DNA of 64,000 bases from Periconia sp. R9002 (Eukaryota; Ascomycota; Dothideomycetes; Pleosporales; Periconiaceae): assembly GCA_023627715.1 (NCBI GenBank), contig JAMAHW010000055.1, positions 62,001 to 126,000 on the forward strand. The letters are read 5' to 3'. A program made the position numbers and the translations under genes. Shown here in pieces: positions 1-12,277 of the stretch (positions are counted from its first letter, which is position 1; every line of letters starts with the position of its first letter). The notes beneath the pieces are model-generated. The model was not told the origin of the DNA, searched no databases, and saw nothing but the letters and a program-made list of their open reading frames with translations.

Positions 1-2783
1 AACAACATATATACCACCAGTCACCACACACCGTAAAATCCCCCTTCTCTTATTTATCGAACTATAGAAACCAAGCACACCACCACCACGCACTATCCAC
101 CATGCACCATAACTGACAAGACAACCAAGAACCGTGAGAATCCACTAGACGAAACACTGCCCACCCACCTACCCTCATCTTTCCATACATAGCATGTATG
201 TATGTATGCGTGTGGGAACGTGGAACCGTGGAACCGATCCGATATGTCCACACCCTTACACCCTTCTTTCCCCCTCCCCCCCCCCTTCTATCCTTCCCCA
301 TCCTCTTCTAGCCCTTCCTTTCCCCATCCCCTCCTTCGCTTCGCTTCGAATATGCATGAACACGCCGGAACTGACCCGAACCGAATGAAACCAGCTCTAC
401 GCTGCCTCGAGAGGTACCTAGGCTTGCTTACAGAAGTCCAGTCAGCTCAGCGTTCCATTGCCATTTATGCAGTGGGAGTGCGGTGGGAGTGCGGCGTAGT
501 CCGTCCGTCCGTCACTCACACCTCATGTTCGATATATGTATGCATGTATGCATAAGTACGGATATAGGTAGTGTGTCATGTCAGTCAGTACCTAGCTAGG
601 AGGTAGCATGATGTGTAAGCTCAACCGAGGTTCGAGTGGATATACATACCTGCATATGCACGTATGCTTAGGGTTAACGACGGAGGATGGGGGGGGGATG
701 TAACCTCACCTCACCCTCGCGGCAGCGGTAGCCGATGGTACCGTACTTACTTACATGTGCATATCATATGTATGTATGTATGTAGGTAGGTAGTTACATA
801 TTAAGTAACCAATGCCGAGTCGCTAAGCTGGAGTGGGGGCCGTGTTGGAGGGTATGTAGGTAGGTAGGTAGGTAAGTTGTGGGGTTTGGAGCAGGCTGGT
901 TTAGGGTGAAGAAGGAGTGAGAGGGAGAGGGTGTGAAGGGCGAAAGGGGGATGGATGGATAACGGTCCGTACAAACAAACAACACCCAAACCCGTTACAT
1001 CCTAAATCCAAATCAAACTCAACGACCTGGGCTTGTATTATCTCTATCGTGGTACATACATGGCACTATTTTTTAGGGGGGTGGGGAGGGGGGGTCCTTT
1101 GAATGAATGAATGAATGAATGGGCGAATGTTCATTCTCTATGCTTGGGAAAATATAGATATGTATGGATATGGAGATTTGTAGGAAGGAATCTTTCCCTT
1201 TTCTTTTTTCCTGTGGTTAGTGGTTCGGGGAGCGGAAAGGAGAGGGGGAAGGGGGGGTCTATTTACTTACTTAACGTGTGAGTTTGTATGGTAGGAATCG
1301 TCAGCGGTGTAGTCGGTCGTAGTAGCGTAGTGAGTTCCATGTTATATGTCACGCTCGTTTCTGCATTATCATCCTAATCCTACAAGAAAGAAAAACACGA
1401 CGACGAAGACGACGACGACGACAACGACGACGATGACGATGAGTACGTACCGTATGTAAACCATCCCCATAAAAGAGCCTTGAGAGAAACGAAGGATGAT
1501 GATGTCTGGTCGGTCCAAAACCGTCATGCCATGCATGCTACATATCCGCACATACAGAACATTCATGTATATAGCAGCACTTATACCATGGTTGTTTGAT
1601 CGGTTATGTATAAAAATATCAATCTCATACATACACGCTACCCTACCTTCCATACATACATGACATGCAACGCTCGGAAACCGGCATCCAGCATCCGTGG
1701 CATTGATCCCTCCGCACGTGCATTGACGTTGCATGTTTCTTAAACAAACAACATGCAGGGTGGCAGAAAAAAAAAACGGCATGGAGGTACACATATAGCG
1801 TATGTGGTATCTGACATGTAGTATGTAGCATAGTAGTAGTAAAAAAGAGTTATCTCCGAAAAGTAATGCATCCTCGTTCTCTAGATCTGTTTCTCGTACG
1901 TCTGTCTCTCTCCGTCTCACCGCTTGTCACAGTTATCCATCCCCCCCCTCCCTCCTTCCTTTCTTCCAAGCAAGCAAGTGGTTTAAAAGCTACCTACCCA
2001 TCACTCTTTCCCTTCGAATTCCTTCCCCCTCTGACTCGCTCGCTCGCTCGGTCCTTCCTTGATTTGTTTTTCATCTCTGGGGTGTTTCTTTCCTCTCCTG
2101 CAAAGTCTCAGCAACTTCGATTTTTGAGTCCGTTTTTTTTGCTGGACACTTCATCTCGCTTGGCATTCCGCACTGCTCGTCTCGTTTCTCTTCTTGATGA
2201 CCGCGGATCGGATCGCCATTGTGAGAAGTGAGACGCCTTCTCCTGCGAGAAACAGGAATTCCCGCTTCTGCACGCGCCAAAGCTAGAACCACTGGCGTAT
2301 ATACGCATGGCATGGCGATAGCGTGTTGGGGGCTCTGAAAGTGCTTTTGCTATCGTCTGGCCACCGCAAGGCGTGCGTCTGTCTCGCAGTGGCGTCCTAT
2401 AGCACACACTGCCTCGCTGGAGCGAAATCGCTGTTTCGCCTGGCCGCTTTTCCTTTTGTCCCTGCCTGGGCTATTTTGGCACTCTCTTTCTTGCGAGAAG
2501 CGTAAATTAGATTTTGGATCTCTTGAACACGGTCAAGGCATGCATGCATCTCTCAGCCAAACCCAGTCTCATACAATCGCATGCAGATACGACAAGAACA
2601 AACGAATCCATTTCAAGCCGTAAAAATCATCATCATCAAATGGCGAACCACTTGTTACAAAAAACCCATTGTTCAAAATAAACGCAACGTTCGCTACCAA
2701 CCAAAGACAACCAATCCAACAACAGGCAATAATAAAACACAAAGACAAAAAGCAAAAGGGTATCAAGCGATGACTCCACTTTA
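1..2783. other. Non-coding, microsatellite-rich stretch
   Basis: No convincing gene was found. Open frames here are short, low in complexity and lack family features. The stretch holds tandem repeats: ATGT/GTAG tetranucleotides near 190-210, 765-795 and 850-875, a GAAT run near 1100-1121 and a GAC-rich run near 1395-1440. From about 1900 to 2150 the plus strand is rich in C and T, as in fungal promoters or 5' leaders. It lies downstream of the NDT80-like gene on its right. Confidence 0.6.
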
Positions 2784-4461
2784 TCACCAAACGTCGGAAA
2801 AGTAGCGTTTCGATTTGTTCTGCACGGCGAGGACCTTTGGGTCCTTGGGGAGATTGGTATGATGGACCACGTGGGGTCGATATACGGCGTCCACCGGGGG
2901 CATCCAGTCGTCCAAACCAAGGGGGAAATATTCATACAAGAGATCGGCACTCTCGTCGGGACTGTGGATCAGGCCCACGGAAAAAGAGGGTCGGGAGGGG
3001 GTTGCTCGTTTCTTGAGCTGTTCGGAGGGGGAGCCGGGCTTTTTGGGCTCATCATCGGTCAGCGAGAGCGATACGGGAGCTATGCTGGCTCGTTGAGGCG
3101 CCGAATTCCTTGATACTTCTGGCGTGGATTGCGCATACGGTGTCACAGGCGCGGCAACCGTCGAGGCTGCGTCGGGCGGGATGGCTGTCATGGCGCCTGG
3201 AGGCATTTTCCAGTCCAGGCTAAAGTCGGGGGACATGAGCGGGTCGTTCGGGTTGAATTCAAACGGTAGCTGCAGCGAGTCCATTGCCTTGGTTACTCCC
3301 GAATTGCTTTGAGCGGTACTTTGATTTGCCTGGCTCGCCTGATTGGCTTCGCCAGCATTCGACTTGGTAGCTGCCCCATGGGAAGGATGCGCTTTGCGAA
3401 CGGAACCACCCCCACCACTTATAGGCATATCCTTGCGAGACTGGAAATTCCGAGGACTCCGTCCGCGCACAATGATGGCGCCCGAATGAACCTCACATAT
3501 TGGGACCTTGATACCCGTGGCGAGCGTCGCCTGAACTTTCAAGCGTACAACAAAGTGCTGCTGCAGCTCTTTTCTCCGGCCGTTGTTCGCAGTGGCTATT
3601 CGGAACTGTAGCCTTTTCCAGCTAATAGGGAAACTGACGTATTCGGAGTCCATGTCTTGACCTGTAGATAGATCCAGAGGGAAGGGAGGAGGCTCTTTCT
3701 CGGTCTTGTCTTCCACCACCGTCGCATTTGCAGCGGGTGTTTTCCAGGGCACAGAAATAATTTTGACCAGATTGCCCTCTAGCGACTCGACAGCGGATAT
3801 GGTAAGCTCTTGGCCGAGAATGGGGATTTGGTCTCCCTGCTCGGTCAAGAGGTAGTGTAGACTTCTCGGGAGCGTGATTGTGCCGGTGATTTGGAAAAGG
3901 TTGCGTCGGTAGCAGGTGAGTTCGGTAGGTGCCGCAGCGATGTCTCCGTCTGCAGCCCAGGGCGATTCTGCGAGGAAGAACATACCGTGGAGCTGAGCGG
4001 CCATGGATATGGAGACGCGTTGCATGGCAAAGTTGAAGAGGCCATAGGGAACGACGGGGAGGGAGAAGCTGAGCAGCTTGTTGTCGCGGTCGATATTGGG
4101 ACTTTCGGGTTGAGCGGCGCCATTGTGATCGGGGTGCAGTGACTGGTCGTATGTGCTGAGGACGTCGGAGAAGGGGTCTTCGTACTGGGTGGAGAAGCGC
4201 TTCAGGGGCGGAGGATGAGCTATGTGGTGATGGGAGAATTGGTCCTCGCTGCTGCGTAGAAGAGTCAGCAAGGAGAAGTTCATGGTGAAGGCAGGTGGGA
4301 TGGGCCGAGGGATTGATCTGGCTTGGTCTGGCTTACCCGGCGAAGGTCTCAGCGTCGTAATTAGAGCGCTGGTCGAGGTGATGGTCCATGGGCAGCCCGG
4401 TTACGTTCTGAAGTGACATTGGGGCACCCCAGGACATGGTAATCGTATCGAAGCCCTCCAT
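2784..4461 (-). CDS. ron1: NDT80/PhoG-like transcription factor, probable RON1-type regulator
   Basis: Predicted DNA-binding regulator of the NDT80/PhoG (p53-like fold) family, about 530 residues. Exon 1 is 4461-4337, the intron 4336-4252 (GTAAGC...CAG) and exon 2 4251-2784; the junction keeps the frame and the start is the first ATG of exon 1. The DNA-binding domain spans roughly residues 100-318. It contains TCYRRNLFQ, FVVRLKVQATL and the family hallmark RGRSPRNFQSRKDMP near residues 304-318. A low-complexity Ser/Pro/Gln region follows, then a conserved-looking C-terminus ending in KRYFSDVW. Established knowledge: in Trichoderma the NDT80-like factor RON1 controls a GlcNAc catabolic cluster. 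The next two genes here are a GH3 GlcNAcase and a GlcNAc-6-P deacetylase, so a RON1-type role is inferred from context. Other NDT80 paralogues (XprG/Vib-1 type) remain possible; family assignment is firm. Confidence 0.85.
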
Positions 4462-6159
4462 GACGGATCGGTAGCTGGTAGGGCCGGATATATGAAGGTT
4501 GCGACGTGCAGGCAGCGCATGTGCGCATGGGCGAGAGCGCTAACAGCGGCGTGCAGCGCAGCAGGACGGCGGGCTCGCGTGCGCCTTTGCTGGCGGAGTC
4601 GGCACAATACAAATAGCTAGATATTGTATAGCAGGCAACCCAGCAAGCAAATCAATCAGGGATTACTCTACGTCCCACATTCACATTCACGGCCACGCCC
4701 GCATCCGCATGCGCATCTGGCTTCGGGCGGCGGACGATTGATTGCGCGTACTGTTGTGCGATGCGATGGATGGTGGGCCGAGATGAGATGGAAGCAGTGG
4801 AACGGGGGGGAAGTTGTCGGTGCGGTGGTGGAGACTTTGGAGTGGAGGCGGTCGGGGACGGCGTAGTTAGTCTTGGTTGGGTTCGGCGCGGGGGCGGGAA
4901 AGGCTGGGATTGGGATGGTGGACGAAGGATTGGGGAGAGGGAAAAGAAGTGAGAAAGAAGAGGATGCGGAAGCGATGCGGGATAGGGTAGGTGATATGAA
5001 TATGCCTGGACTGGACTGGACTGGACTGGACTGGACTGGGGGATTACTTGTATGACTTGCTTTCCCCACGCACAGTACAGTACAGTACAGTACAGGAAGT
5101 ATAGGTACTAGAGTACAGAGCAGACGATAGACAGACAGCACTAGATAAGGCTATCTTCCTGTATCTCGACTTGTCTCGTCGCTCTTGCTCTCCGCTCTCC
5201 GCTCTGCTTGGATATCATGGCGACGCTGTGCAACGGCTGAGGGAGCCAGCAACCCCCGAAGCGATCACATGCAGCTCGGCCAAGCCCTTCACCACCGCTC
5301 CCTGTTAACAAAGCTGAGCCAAAGCAAGGGAACTCATGGAATGCTGCCACCACTCATCACTCGCAAACTTATCCACCATGCCATCCATTAGGTGGAAGAA
5401 GCCGTCGCTCCCCCTGTCCTGCTAAGCACTTCCAGTAACCTTCGAGAAGGCCATACCTACGGCCACACCACCTACCCACCCACCTCGCTTAGTCTATCCT
5501 CCGCCTGGCCGTCCTGTCAAACTGTTGGTTGCGCTCCTGGGCTATATCACTGACGGACCCGAGTCAAAAATGAATCAACCAAAACATGATACCCATCAAT
5601 TATACTTCCAAGCTGCCATCGTCAAACCCTCGCCCTGCCAGCGCACCTCTACATGCCTCACCGGATTTTCAGGAACCCAATACCCTTTTGTATCGTCACA
5701 CCCGTCGGGTCTGTTAGCTCTTGTGCTGCTTCTGCCTCGTGCTGTACCGTATACCTGTCATACGCTCCCCCCATCCAACAGCTCCGACAGGCCGTGATCC
5801 TGCCCAACATGTTCATCCGTGTACAATTTGGCCCGCATTTCTTTGCCATATCGTCCATATCATGACCTTCATGAGGCTGTGCAACTGTTGTCCAATACTC
5901 CAGCTATACATTATGTATACCCGCAATCGATTAGCGCCTGGAGCATGTCTGTATGAATTGGATCCAGACAACCACCTTGATCCTCTTGGCAACCCACTTT
6001 CCCAGTTAAGCTTTGCCTGATTTCAATAGTCAAATAGTTCTGTGCAACATTGAAAATCGGTCCTCCATGACGCCTCGCCACTTTTTCCCAAAACAACCAA
6101 AAAAATTCGTTCTCGTGTCTGTCTTTCGTCATTAACCCCCACTACCTATGTATCAGCCA
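4462..6159. other. Intergenic, upstream of the NDT80-like gene and downstream of the GH3 gene
   Basis: No supported gene. It should hold the promoter of the NDT80-like gene on its left and the 3' end of the GH3 gene on its right. It contains a pentanucleotide repeat of CTGGA (six perfect copies, 5006-5035) and an ACAGT repeat (5072-5095). Short open frames on both strands look like composition artefacts. Confidence 0.6.
5006..5095. repeat. Two pentanucleotide tandem repeats
   Basis: Six perfect copies of CTGGA (5006-5035) followed by CTGGG, then about 35 bases later four copies of ACAGT plus ACAG (5072-5095). They lie about 0.55-0.63 kb upstream of the NDT80-like start codon. Five-base units outside a coding frame suggest replication slippage; no function is implied. 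Confidence 0.9.
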
Positions 6160-9100
6160 TTATGATGGTGGAATCATAGTCCACGTTGCTGCATCGCAGC
6201 TCACTTCTTCAAAGTTGTGCAGCACTTCGAATCCCATGGCCGAGAAGCCGTCAAAATTGCCGTCGCCGTCCATCTGTCATCGTTAGCATCGTGTCAGCTT
6301 AGTATTGAAAGCCCCCCAATCGGGTGACAGGCGGCTACTCACGTAGTCCAGCAGGCAGGCGTTGGACCCCTGAGCCTTGATCTGCCGCATGCCCAGCAGA
6401 ACCAGTCCCTGTAGCAGAGTCGAGTACTCGCCTACCCCCGGCGAGATTACCGGCGATGAAATCCCCCCCGCTGCCTCGTTCAGGTCCTTCAGTGGAGGGA
6501 TGAACTCCGAGAGTCGTGAGTGGTGGTTGTAGAGAACCACCGTGCCTACAAGAGCACCGTCCTCCGGCCGTTTGGCCCGGATGATGCCGCAAGCTGTGGG
6601 GTCCGATAGAGCGAGCTTGTACACTTCAGCCAGCCCTTGCCGGTTGCTCGTCTTGATGTGGTCGAGGATAGGCCCTGCAAAGTCCCAGCCGTACACAAGG
6701 TCAAACTGGGAACCCGCTCCAGCAAGACTCTTTGCCATGCCTTCAGGCGGCGTCCACGTCTGGAGATTGCGAGCTACCATGTTGCAAATGGGCCGCGAAA
6801 GCGCTGCGTTCCACCCCAAGTTGGCAAACCAAGATCGCAATCGCTTGCGCTCCGTGCCGTGTCCTGTGGGAATTCCCAGGAAAATGCTAGGCAACCGGGA
6901 TCCCAGCTGGAACCGCCGGATGCCTTCTTTCTGTAAAAGGGTTCTGATAGCTCTGTTGTGTAACGAATGTCCAATCGACAGCTTTCTTCTCGCAGGGTCA
7001 ACAAACAGAGCCCCGATGACACCCGTCCCGGTTGATTTGAAGAAATACGTTGAGCAGAACCCGTAAAGGGCCTGTGTGCTGCTATTACGCACAACAAAGT
7101 GCGATTCTTCAACTTCCTGGTGGTGAAGAATAAACGAATTCGAGGTAGCGCTCGAGAGTTCGGATCGCTGATTGGGTGGGGTGCCTTCCATAACTGCTGT
7201 GATCAGCGCATCAAGCGCGTTGGCATCGCGATCCTCATTGAAGGCCTCCACCAACCAATGTTGCTTTGACGGGTGTAGCTTCTGACTCTTGCTGATGGTT
7301 CCGGGTAACGAGCCCGTCGGTGTTATTTCACCAAAAAGAACTTTAACCAGTGAGTTCAAAGCAGTCTCGGTGAAATCATACGTGCAAATGTACGTTCCGA
7401 TGGTGGAGTCCATTGCAAAATCGTATGGAGAGCTAACAGCGACCACGATCAATGGCTTCTCGCGCTTCTCGCCTCCAATCGTGTATTGCATGTTGCAGAT
7501 CATCGACACATGCTTTGTAAATCCAGATTGATAAAGGTTTCGATTGGCATCCGCTGTCACAATGACAATCGCACTGGCCCGGTTGATCAAATTCTCGTGC
7601 ACGGGTCGAACACCGTTCGCTGTGTAAGACGTGTGCAACACGCGGCCATTCCGCTGCCTGGCCATGGATCGACCGAGCTCTCTGAACACGCGTTCTCCGC
7701 TCATGACAGATGAGCTTTGTGCCCAAGCTGCAGGCTCTGGCGAGTTATTATTGGCAGATTCGGACAGAATCTTGGAGGCCGCAGATGCAGCCAAAGGTTT
7801 GACTAGTGGCGTCAAAAGTAGCAGTTCCTCTTCGTTGTCTAGGATATTGCTCAATGGAAGAAGCCTATTCTTGTCGCGAACTACCGATATAGAACCGTTG
7901 TATGCTTTCGTTGAAAGTGCTGTGTGGGACGGCTGCAGAGTTTCCAAATAGTTGATGCCGAGGGGATTTAGCGCCTTCTCCCAAGATGTGCATTTAGCCT
8001 TCATCTTGAGTACGCGGCGGAGAGAATTGTAAATTCTGTCTTTTGAGATCATGACATTTTCAATCCCCGTTTTGAGCCCTTTCAGTGCCTCTTGTTGGAA
8101 TGAATAGGAGCGACAGAGAAGCACGATGTCACACCCTGCATTGACCGCCATGACAGTCCCTCCACCCACGCCGATGTTGTGACTCAGAGCGTCCATTTCT
8201 AAACACTCGGAGACAACAACGCCATCAAAGTTCAAATCTTTGCGAAGCAGCCCATCAACTACTTGGTCTGAGAGACACGCATGCATAGCGTTGAGGCCTG
8301 CCGATGACATTGCACAGCCGCCAACCATCATGGCATCCAGTCCCTTTTGAATCGCGTTTCGGAACGGGACCAGAGCGCTGAGGCTAAGTTGTTCTAGCGA
8401 TTCGGTGATGATGGGAACATCCAAGGTGGATCCAAGAAATTCCAAATTGCCGTAGGACGGAAAATGTTTGCCCAAAGTCACGATTCCAGCTTCTTGATAA
8501 CCTTTCATGAAAGCGACACCGTATGCCGAAACTTCCTGCGGATCATCGCCAGCGGTTCTTACGCCCAGGGGCTGGTTTCTTGCGTTGGTTAAAACATCCA
8601 AACACGGGCCAAATATCCAGTTGATACCACAAGCCGATATTTCCTGAGCCGTAGCCTTTGCGACCTCAAAAGCAAGATCTGTCGAGCCGGCTGCTGCTAT
8701 TCCCATGCTGCTCGGATACTGTCGAACGTAGATTTCATCGAAGATACTATTCACTCCACCATTCTCTTGGTCGATGCCAATCGCCAACGGAACCGGATGG
8801 CCGGCATCGTGAGCAATCTTTTGGAGTTCATAGCACAGTTTGGTCGTCTCTTCGGCGGCTGATACACATTCAAACGTCAGCAAGTAGGTCCATGGGGAAA
8901 CAAATGTCCCTCACATTTGCAGTTCTTAGCAGTCAAAAGAATAGAGCCCAAGTAGTGTTCTTCTATGAGCGTTTTGATGTGAGGGGTGACGGTGGTTCCA
9001 TCAAAGCCCATCATAAACAGTTGGCCCTTTGCACAATCATCATGTTAGCTCGGCGTATGCACACCAAACAGAAATTCGGCACGGGTGCGCACCATAGTCC

Positions 9101-9211
9101 TGCATCCCCGGTTAGCAGAACAGTCTCTGAGAACAAGTTGGCTTGATTCACATGTGCGCACCTATCGAGATCGTCCCATACGGGATCCAGCTTGTCGGAC
9201 TTGCCCGCCAT
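6160..9211 (-). CDS. nag3: GH3 beta-N-acetylglucosaminidase fused to a GNAT region
   Basis: Predicted 932-residue protein with an N-terminal NagZ-like GH3 barrel (about residues 15-340) and a C-terminal region with two GNAT-like acetyltransferase folds (about 600-932). Exons: 9211-9162, microexon 9099-9093, 9026-8915, 8858-6343 and 6273-6160; phases add up exactly. GH3 signs are GQLFMMGFDGT, GIDQENGG and GKHFPSYGN near residue 186. GNAT signs are VDPARRKLSIGHSLHNRA and the last exon LLDYMDGDGNFDGFSAMGF. Probable role: release of GlcNAc from chitin-derived or glycan substrates; no signal peptide is visible, so action inside the cell is likely. It is divergent from the deacetylase gene and shares its 0.8-kb promoter. 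Oddities: the usual NagZ nucleophile Asp is Glu in SECLEM (about residue 274), and the loop after KHFP lacks the His of the bacterial Asp-His dyad. The role of the GNAT part is unknown. Confidence 0.88.
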
Positions 9212-10003
9212 TGTGACGGAAGAAACGTCCGCTATTGCGCACTTGACGCGGGAGAGTGAAAGCGAAAAACAGGGCCCGGATCCACGTCTGGAAGCCCTGG
9301 CTGGGCTTGAACGTTGAACGTGACTTTTTTTGCTCTCAGCGACCTTGTTCTACATGTAACTAGCAGGAACCGAAGAAAGATGGGGGGGCGAAGGGTTGTT
9401 TGCTACGGTAGCATTCACGCTACCCCACGGCGCTTAGACGGACGGAGCATGGGCCACTTCTAATCGGCACCACACCTCACTCTCTCTCACCCTCGTTTCT
9501 GCTGGTGGCGGGTCCGATGATACCTGCCCCTCCCATCCAACACATGTACCCGCTATCGTGCACTCATGCATCGCCATGGAACCGATACAACCCCGAATGT
9601 TACCCACGACGGTGCTAGCAGTTATCGGTCCTTTGCCAACCGTTCACTGATACTGATGTAGCCCTGGGCCAGGGCAGGGTGGCAGGATCATCATTGTGTA
9701 ACATCATTCTCATCGCGAATCATCTTGAGCCGAACCAGAACGTTGCCATGTCCTTCTGACGTGTTTGGTTTTTTTTCTCAACGGCCATGACAGTATCAGG
9801 TTTTGTAGTTTTTGATAAAAGAAAGGTAGGCTGCTGCTGCGTTTCCAAGGTGTTGAGCTACGCTCAACCGCATCCGCATCCAGCATCATTCCCTTCCATT
9901 TCCGGCTAATCATACCTCTTCGTTCTATTTGTCTCATCCCAATTCTTGTCTGATAGTTACTCCTGCCGTTCCCTCACTTCTGTGCATAATCCGTCCCTGC
10001 ATC
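9212..10003. promoter_or_regulatory. Divergent promoter region of the GH3 and dac1 genes
   Basis: A 792-bp interval separates the start of the GH3 gene (minus) from that of dac1 (plus), so both promoters lie in it. That suits co-regulation in GlcNAc catabolism, which is inferred. I did not recognise a defined binding site. Confidence 0.6.
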
Positions 10004-11368
10004 ATGCCGTCTACCGTACTACCCACGTCACAACGCCCGGAATCCGGGGTACTCAAGTTCACCAACTGCTTGCTCGTTCAGGGGAACGAGCTTGTAGATG
10101 GTGACCTATGGGTTAGTTCCGTCACAGGGAAGATCCTGAATGGACAGGAGATATTGTACGGACACCGTACTGCGCCCGATGAAATCGTCGATCTCGGCGG
10201 CCGCATCCTCTCACCAGGTTTAATCGATGTGCAACTCAACGGTGCCTACGGTTTCGACTTCTCCGTTATACCATCAGATGGAGCCGCGGCGTACAACAAG
10301 GGAGTTCAAATGGTGAACAGGAATCTTGTCCGTGGAGGCGTGACATCCTATCTACCAACCATCACGTCGCAACCGGCCGAAGTCTACCACACTGTATGCC
10401 CACTCATCCTATTCACCCCACCGTAAACCCAACTGACTAACACACCACAGGCCCTCCCCTTCCTGGGTCCCTCAGGCGCATCTCGCGATGCCAACCAAGG
10501 CTCCGAATCCCTCGGTGCCCACTGCGAAGGACCTTTCATCTCCCCGACCAAGAACGGAATCCACAACGTGTCGGTCCTCCAAACCCCCCACTTAGGCCTC
10601 AGCTCCCTCTCCGCCATCTACGGCCCGCACAACCTCTCCAGCGCCTCCCCCTCCCCCATCAAACTCGTGACGCTCGCCCCCGAACTCCCCGGCGCCCTCT
10701 CCACCATCTCCGCCCTCACCGAACGCAACATCCTCGTGTCCATCGGGCACTCGGAATCCACATACGAGGAAGCCAAACTCGCCGTGCGCGCGGGCGCAAC
10801 CTGCATCACGCACCTCTTCAACGCCATGCGGCCCCTCCACCACCGCAACCCGGGCATCTTCGGGCTCCTGGGCACGGCCTCCAGCACCATCAAGACCAAA
10901 CCCTACTTCGGCATCATCGCAGACGGCATCCACATCCACCCGACGTCCATCAAGATCGCGTGGAACGCGCACCCGGACGGCCTCATCCTCGTCACCGACG
11001 CCATGCGCCTCGCCGGCATGCCCGACGGCGTCTACGACTGGACCAACGGCTCCCGCATCGTCAAGTCGGGCGCGCTGCTCACGCTCGAGGAGAACGGCAA
11101 GATTGCCGGCAGCAGCATCGAGTTGGTGCAGTGCGTGGAGAACTTTTTGAATTGGACGGGGGCGAGTTTGCCCGAGGCCCTGAGGGCGGTTACCGAGACG
11201 CCCGCGCGCATGTTGGGGGTTGAGGGGTTCAAGGGTGGGTTGAGGGAGGGCATGGATGCGGATTTGGTCGTGTTGGATTTTCAGGATGGCATGGTGGGTG
11301 GGGCTAAGAGGTTGGCGGTGGACCAGGTGTGGAAGTTTGGGAGGAAGGTTTTTGATAAGGGGGAGTAG
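10004..11368 (+). CDS. dac1: N-acetylglucosamine-6-phosphate deacetylase
   Basis: Removes the acetyl group from GlcNAc-6-phosphate to give glucosamine-6-phosphate, the committed step of GlcNAc use; cytosolic enzyme of the amidohydrolase superfamily. Exons 10004-10393 and 10451-11368, intron 10394-10450 (GTATGC...CACAG), 435 residues, the usual family size. Metal and substrate motifs are in order: PGLIDVQLNGAYGFDF, HCEGPFI (metal-binding Glu), GHSEST, THLFNAM, ADGIHIHP and LVTDAM with the catalytic Asp. The start is the first in-frame ATG before conserved sequence. The first two thirds of exon 2 are strongly C-rich at third positions, then G-rich. It is transcribed away from the GH3/GNAT gene. 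GlcNAc kinase, glucosamine-6-P deaminase and the GlcNAc transporter of the classical fungal cluster are not in the window. Confidence 0.95.
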
Positions 11369-12277
11369 GGGAAGGGCGCGGTGAAGATGGAGTGATTGAT
11401 TAGTGGATGGGAAAGGTTTGAGTGTTTGGGAGAAGGTTGCATCTACAGATTGTTTTTGATTGGGCATTACATGGAAGGGATGACGACGACACCGACGAAG
11501 AAAAAGAAGAGAACGTAAAAACAGATAGAGATACATGCGTCACTGCTTTAGAAGTTCGCAAAAAACGAGATACCCTCCGCATTTGATAGAATCGCATCAA
11601 AATAGAATTACACCATACTTTGTTTTCAGTTCACGTTTTTGTCAGTGTGTGCGTGCGTGTGTACGACATCATTTCTTAGTTGGAAAGGCAGCGTTCACAT
11701 TTGATCGTTAGCATGCATGCATATATGTTAGGGAGGAAACTATGGGTAGAAAGAGTAGAAATATTGATAGGAGAAATGAGAATGATACTAAGAAGGGAAA
11801 AAGTTGGATAAGTGGAAGATGAGGAAATAGAGAATAACAGACACGCAGGATCATGACCCAAAAACTCCCTCCGCTATGCTACAGTGGAAGATACATGAGG
11901 AGAAGGGAGATGAGAACCGAGAGAGAAAAAAAAGAAGGGAAGAGGAACAAGAAGAAAGAACAAGGAAAGAGAAAAGAAACAAATAGAAGTTGTATGCAAA
12001 CAGGGACATGAAGTACATGCAACGATTGAGAAGCTCCACGACTCCGCTCCTCTTCTAACCTATGTCCACGACGCCCATGGAACAGTGGACGAGAAAAACC
12101 TCCAATGCGAAATAGGTATGGTTCGCTGTAAAAGGGTATTTGAGCAACCATTGTTGTAGTCTAAAAAGGGGGGTATCTCGAAGACGTAAAATATCGACTC
12201 AACATCTGTAGTCGGTTCGACGGACCTTGGTAACCAAATGTATGTCCCAAAGACGTGATGAGGGCAAGCGCGCGTTT
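11369..12277. other. Convergent intergenic region
   Basis: Lies between the convergent dac1 and Rab genes. Sequence is rich in A/G on the plus strand (about 11730-11990). No supported gene; probably 3' untranslated regions of both neighbours. Confidence 0.55.

Noticed and set aside
1369..1920. 183-codon minus-strand open frame
   Set aside because: Its end is translated from a GAC microsatellite (poly-Val/Phe), and the rest has no domain or conserved pattern.
10592..11536. 314-codon minus-strand open frame over dac1 exon 2
   Set aside because: It is the shadow of a strongly codon-biased exon; its composition is repetitive and it lacks any domain, while the plus strand shows all deacetylase motifs.
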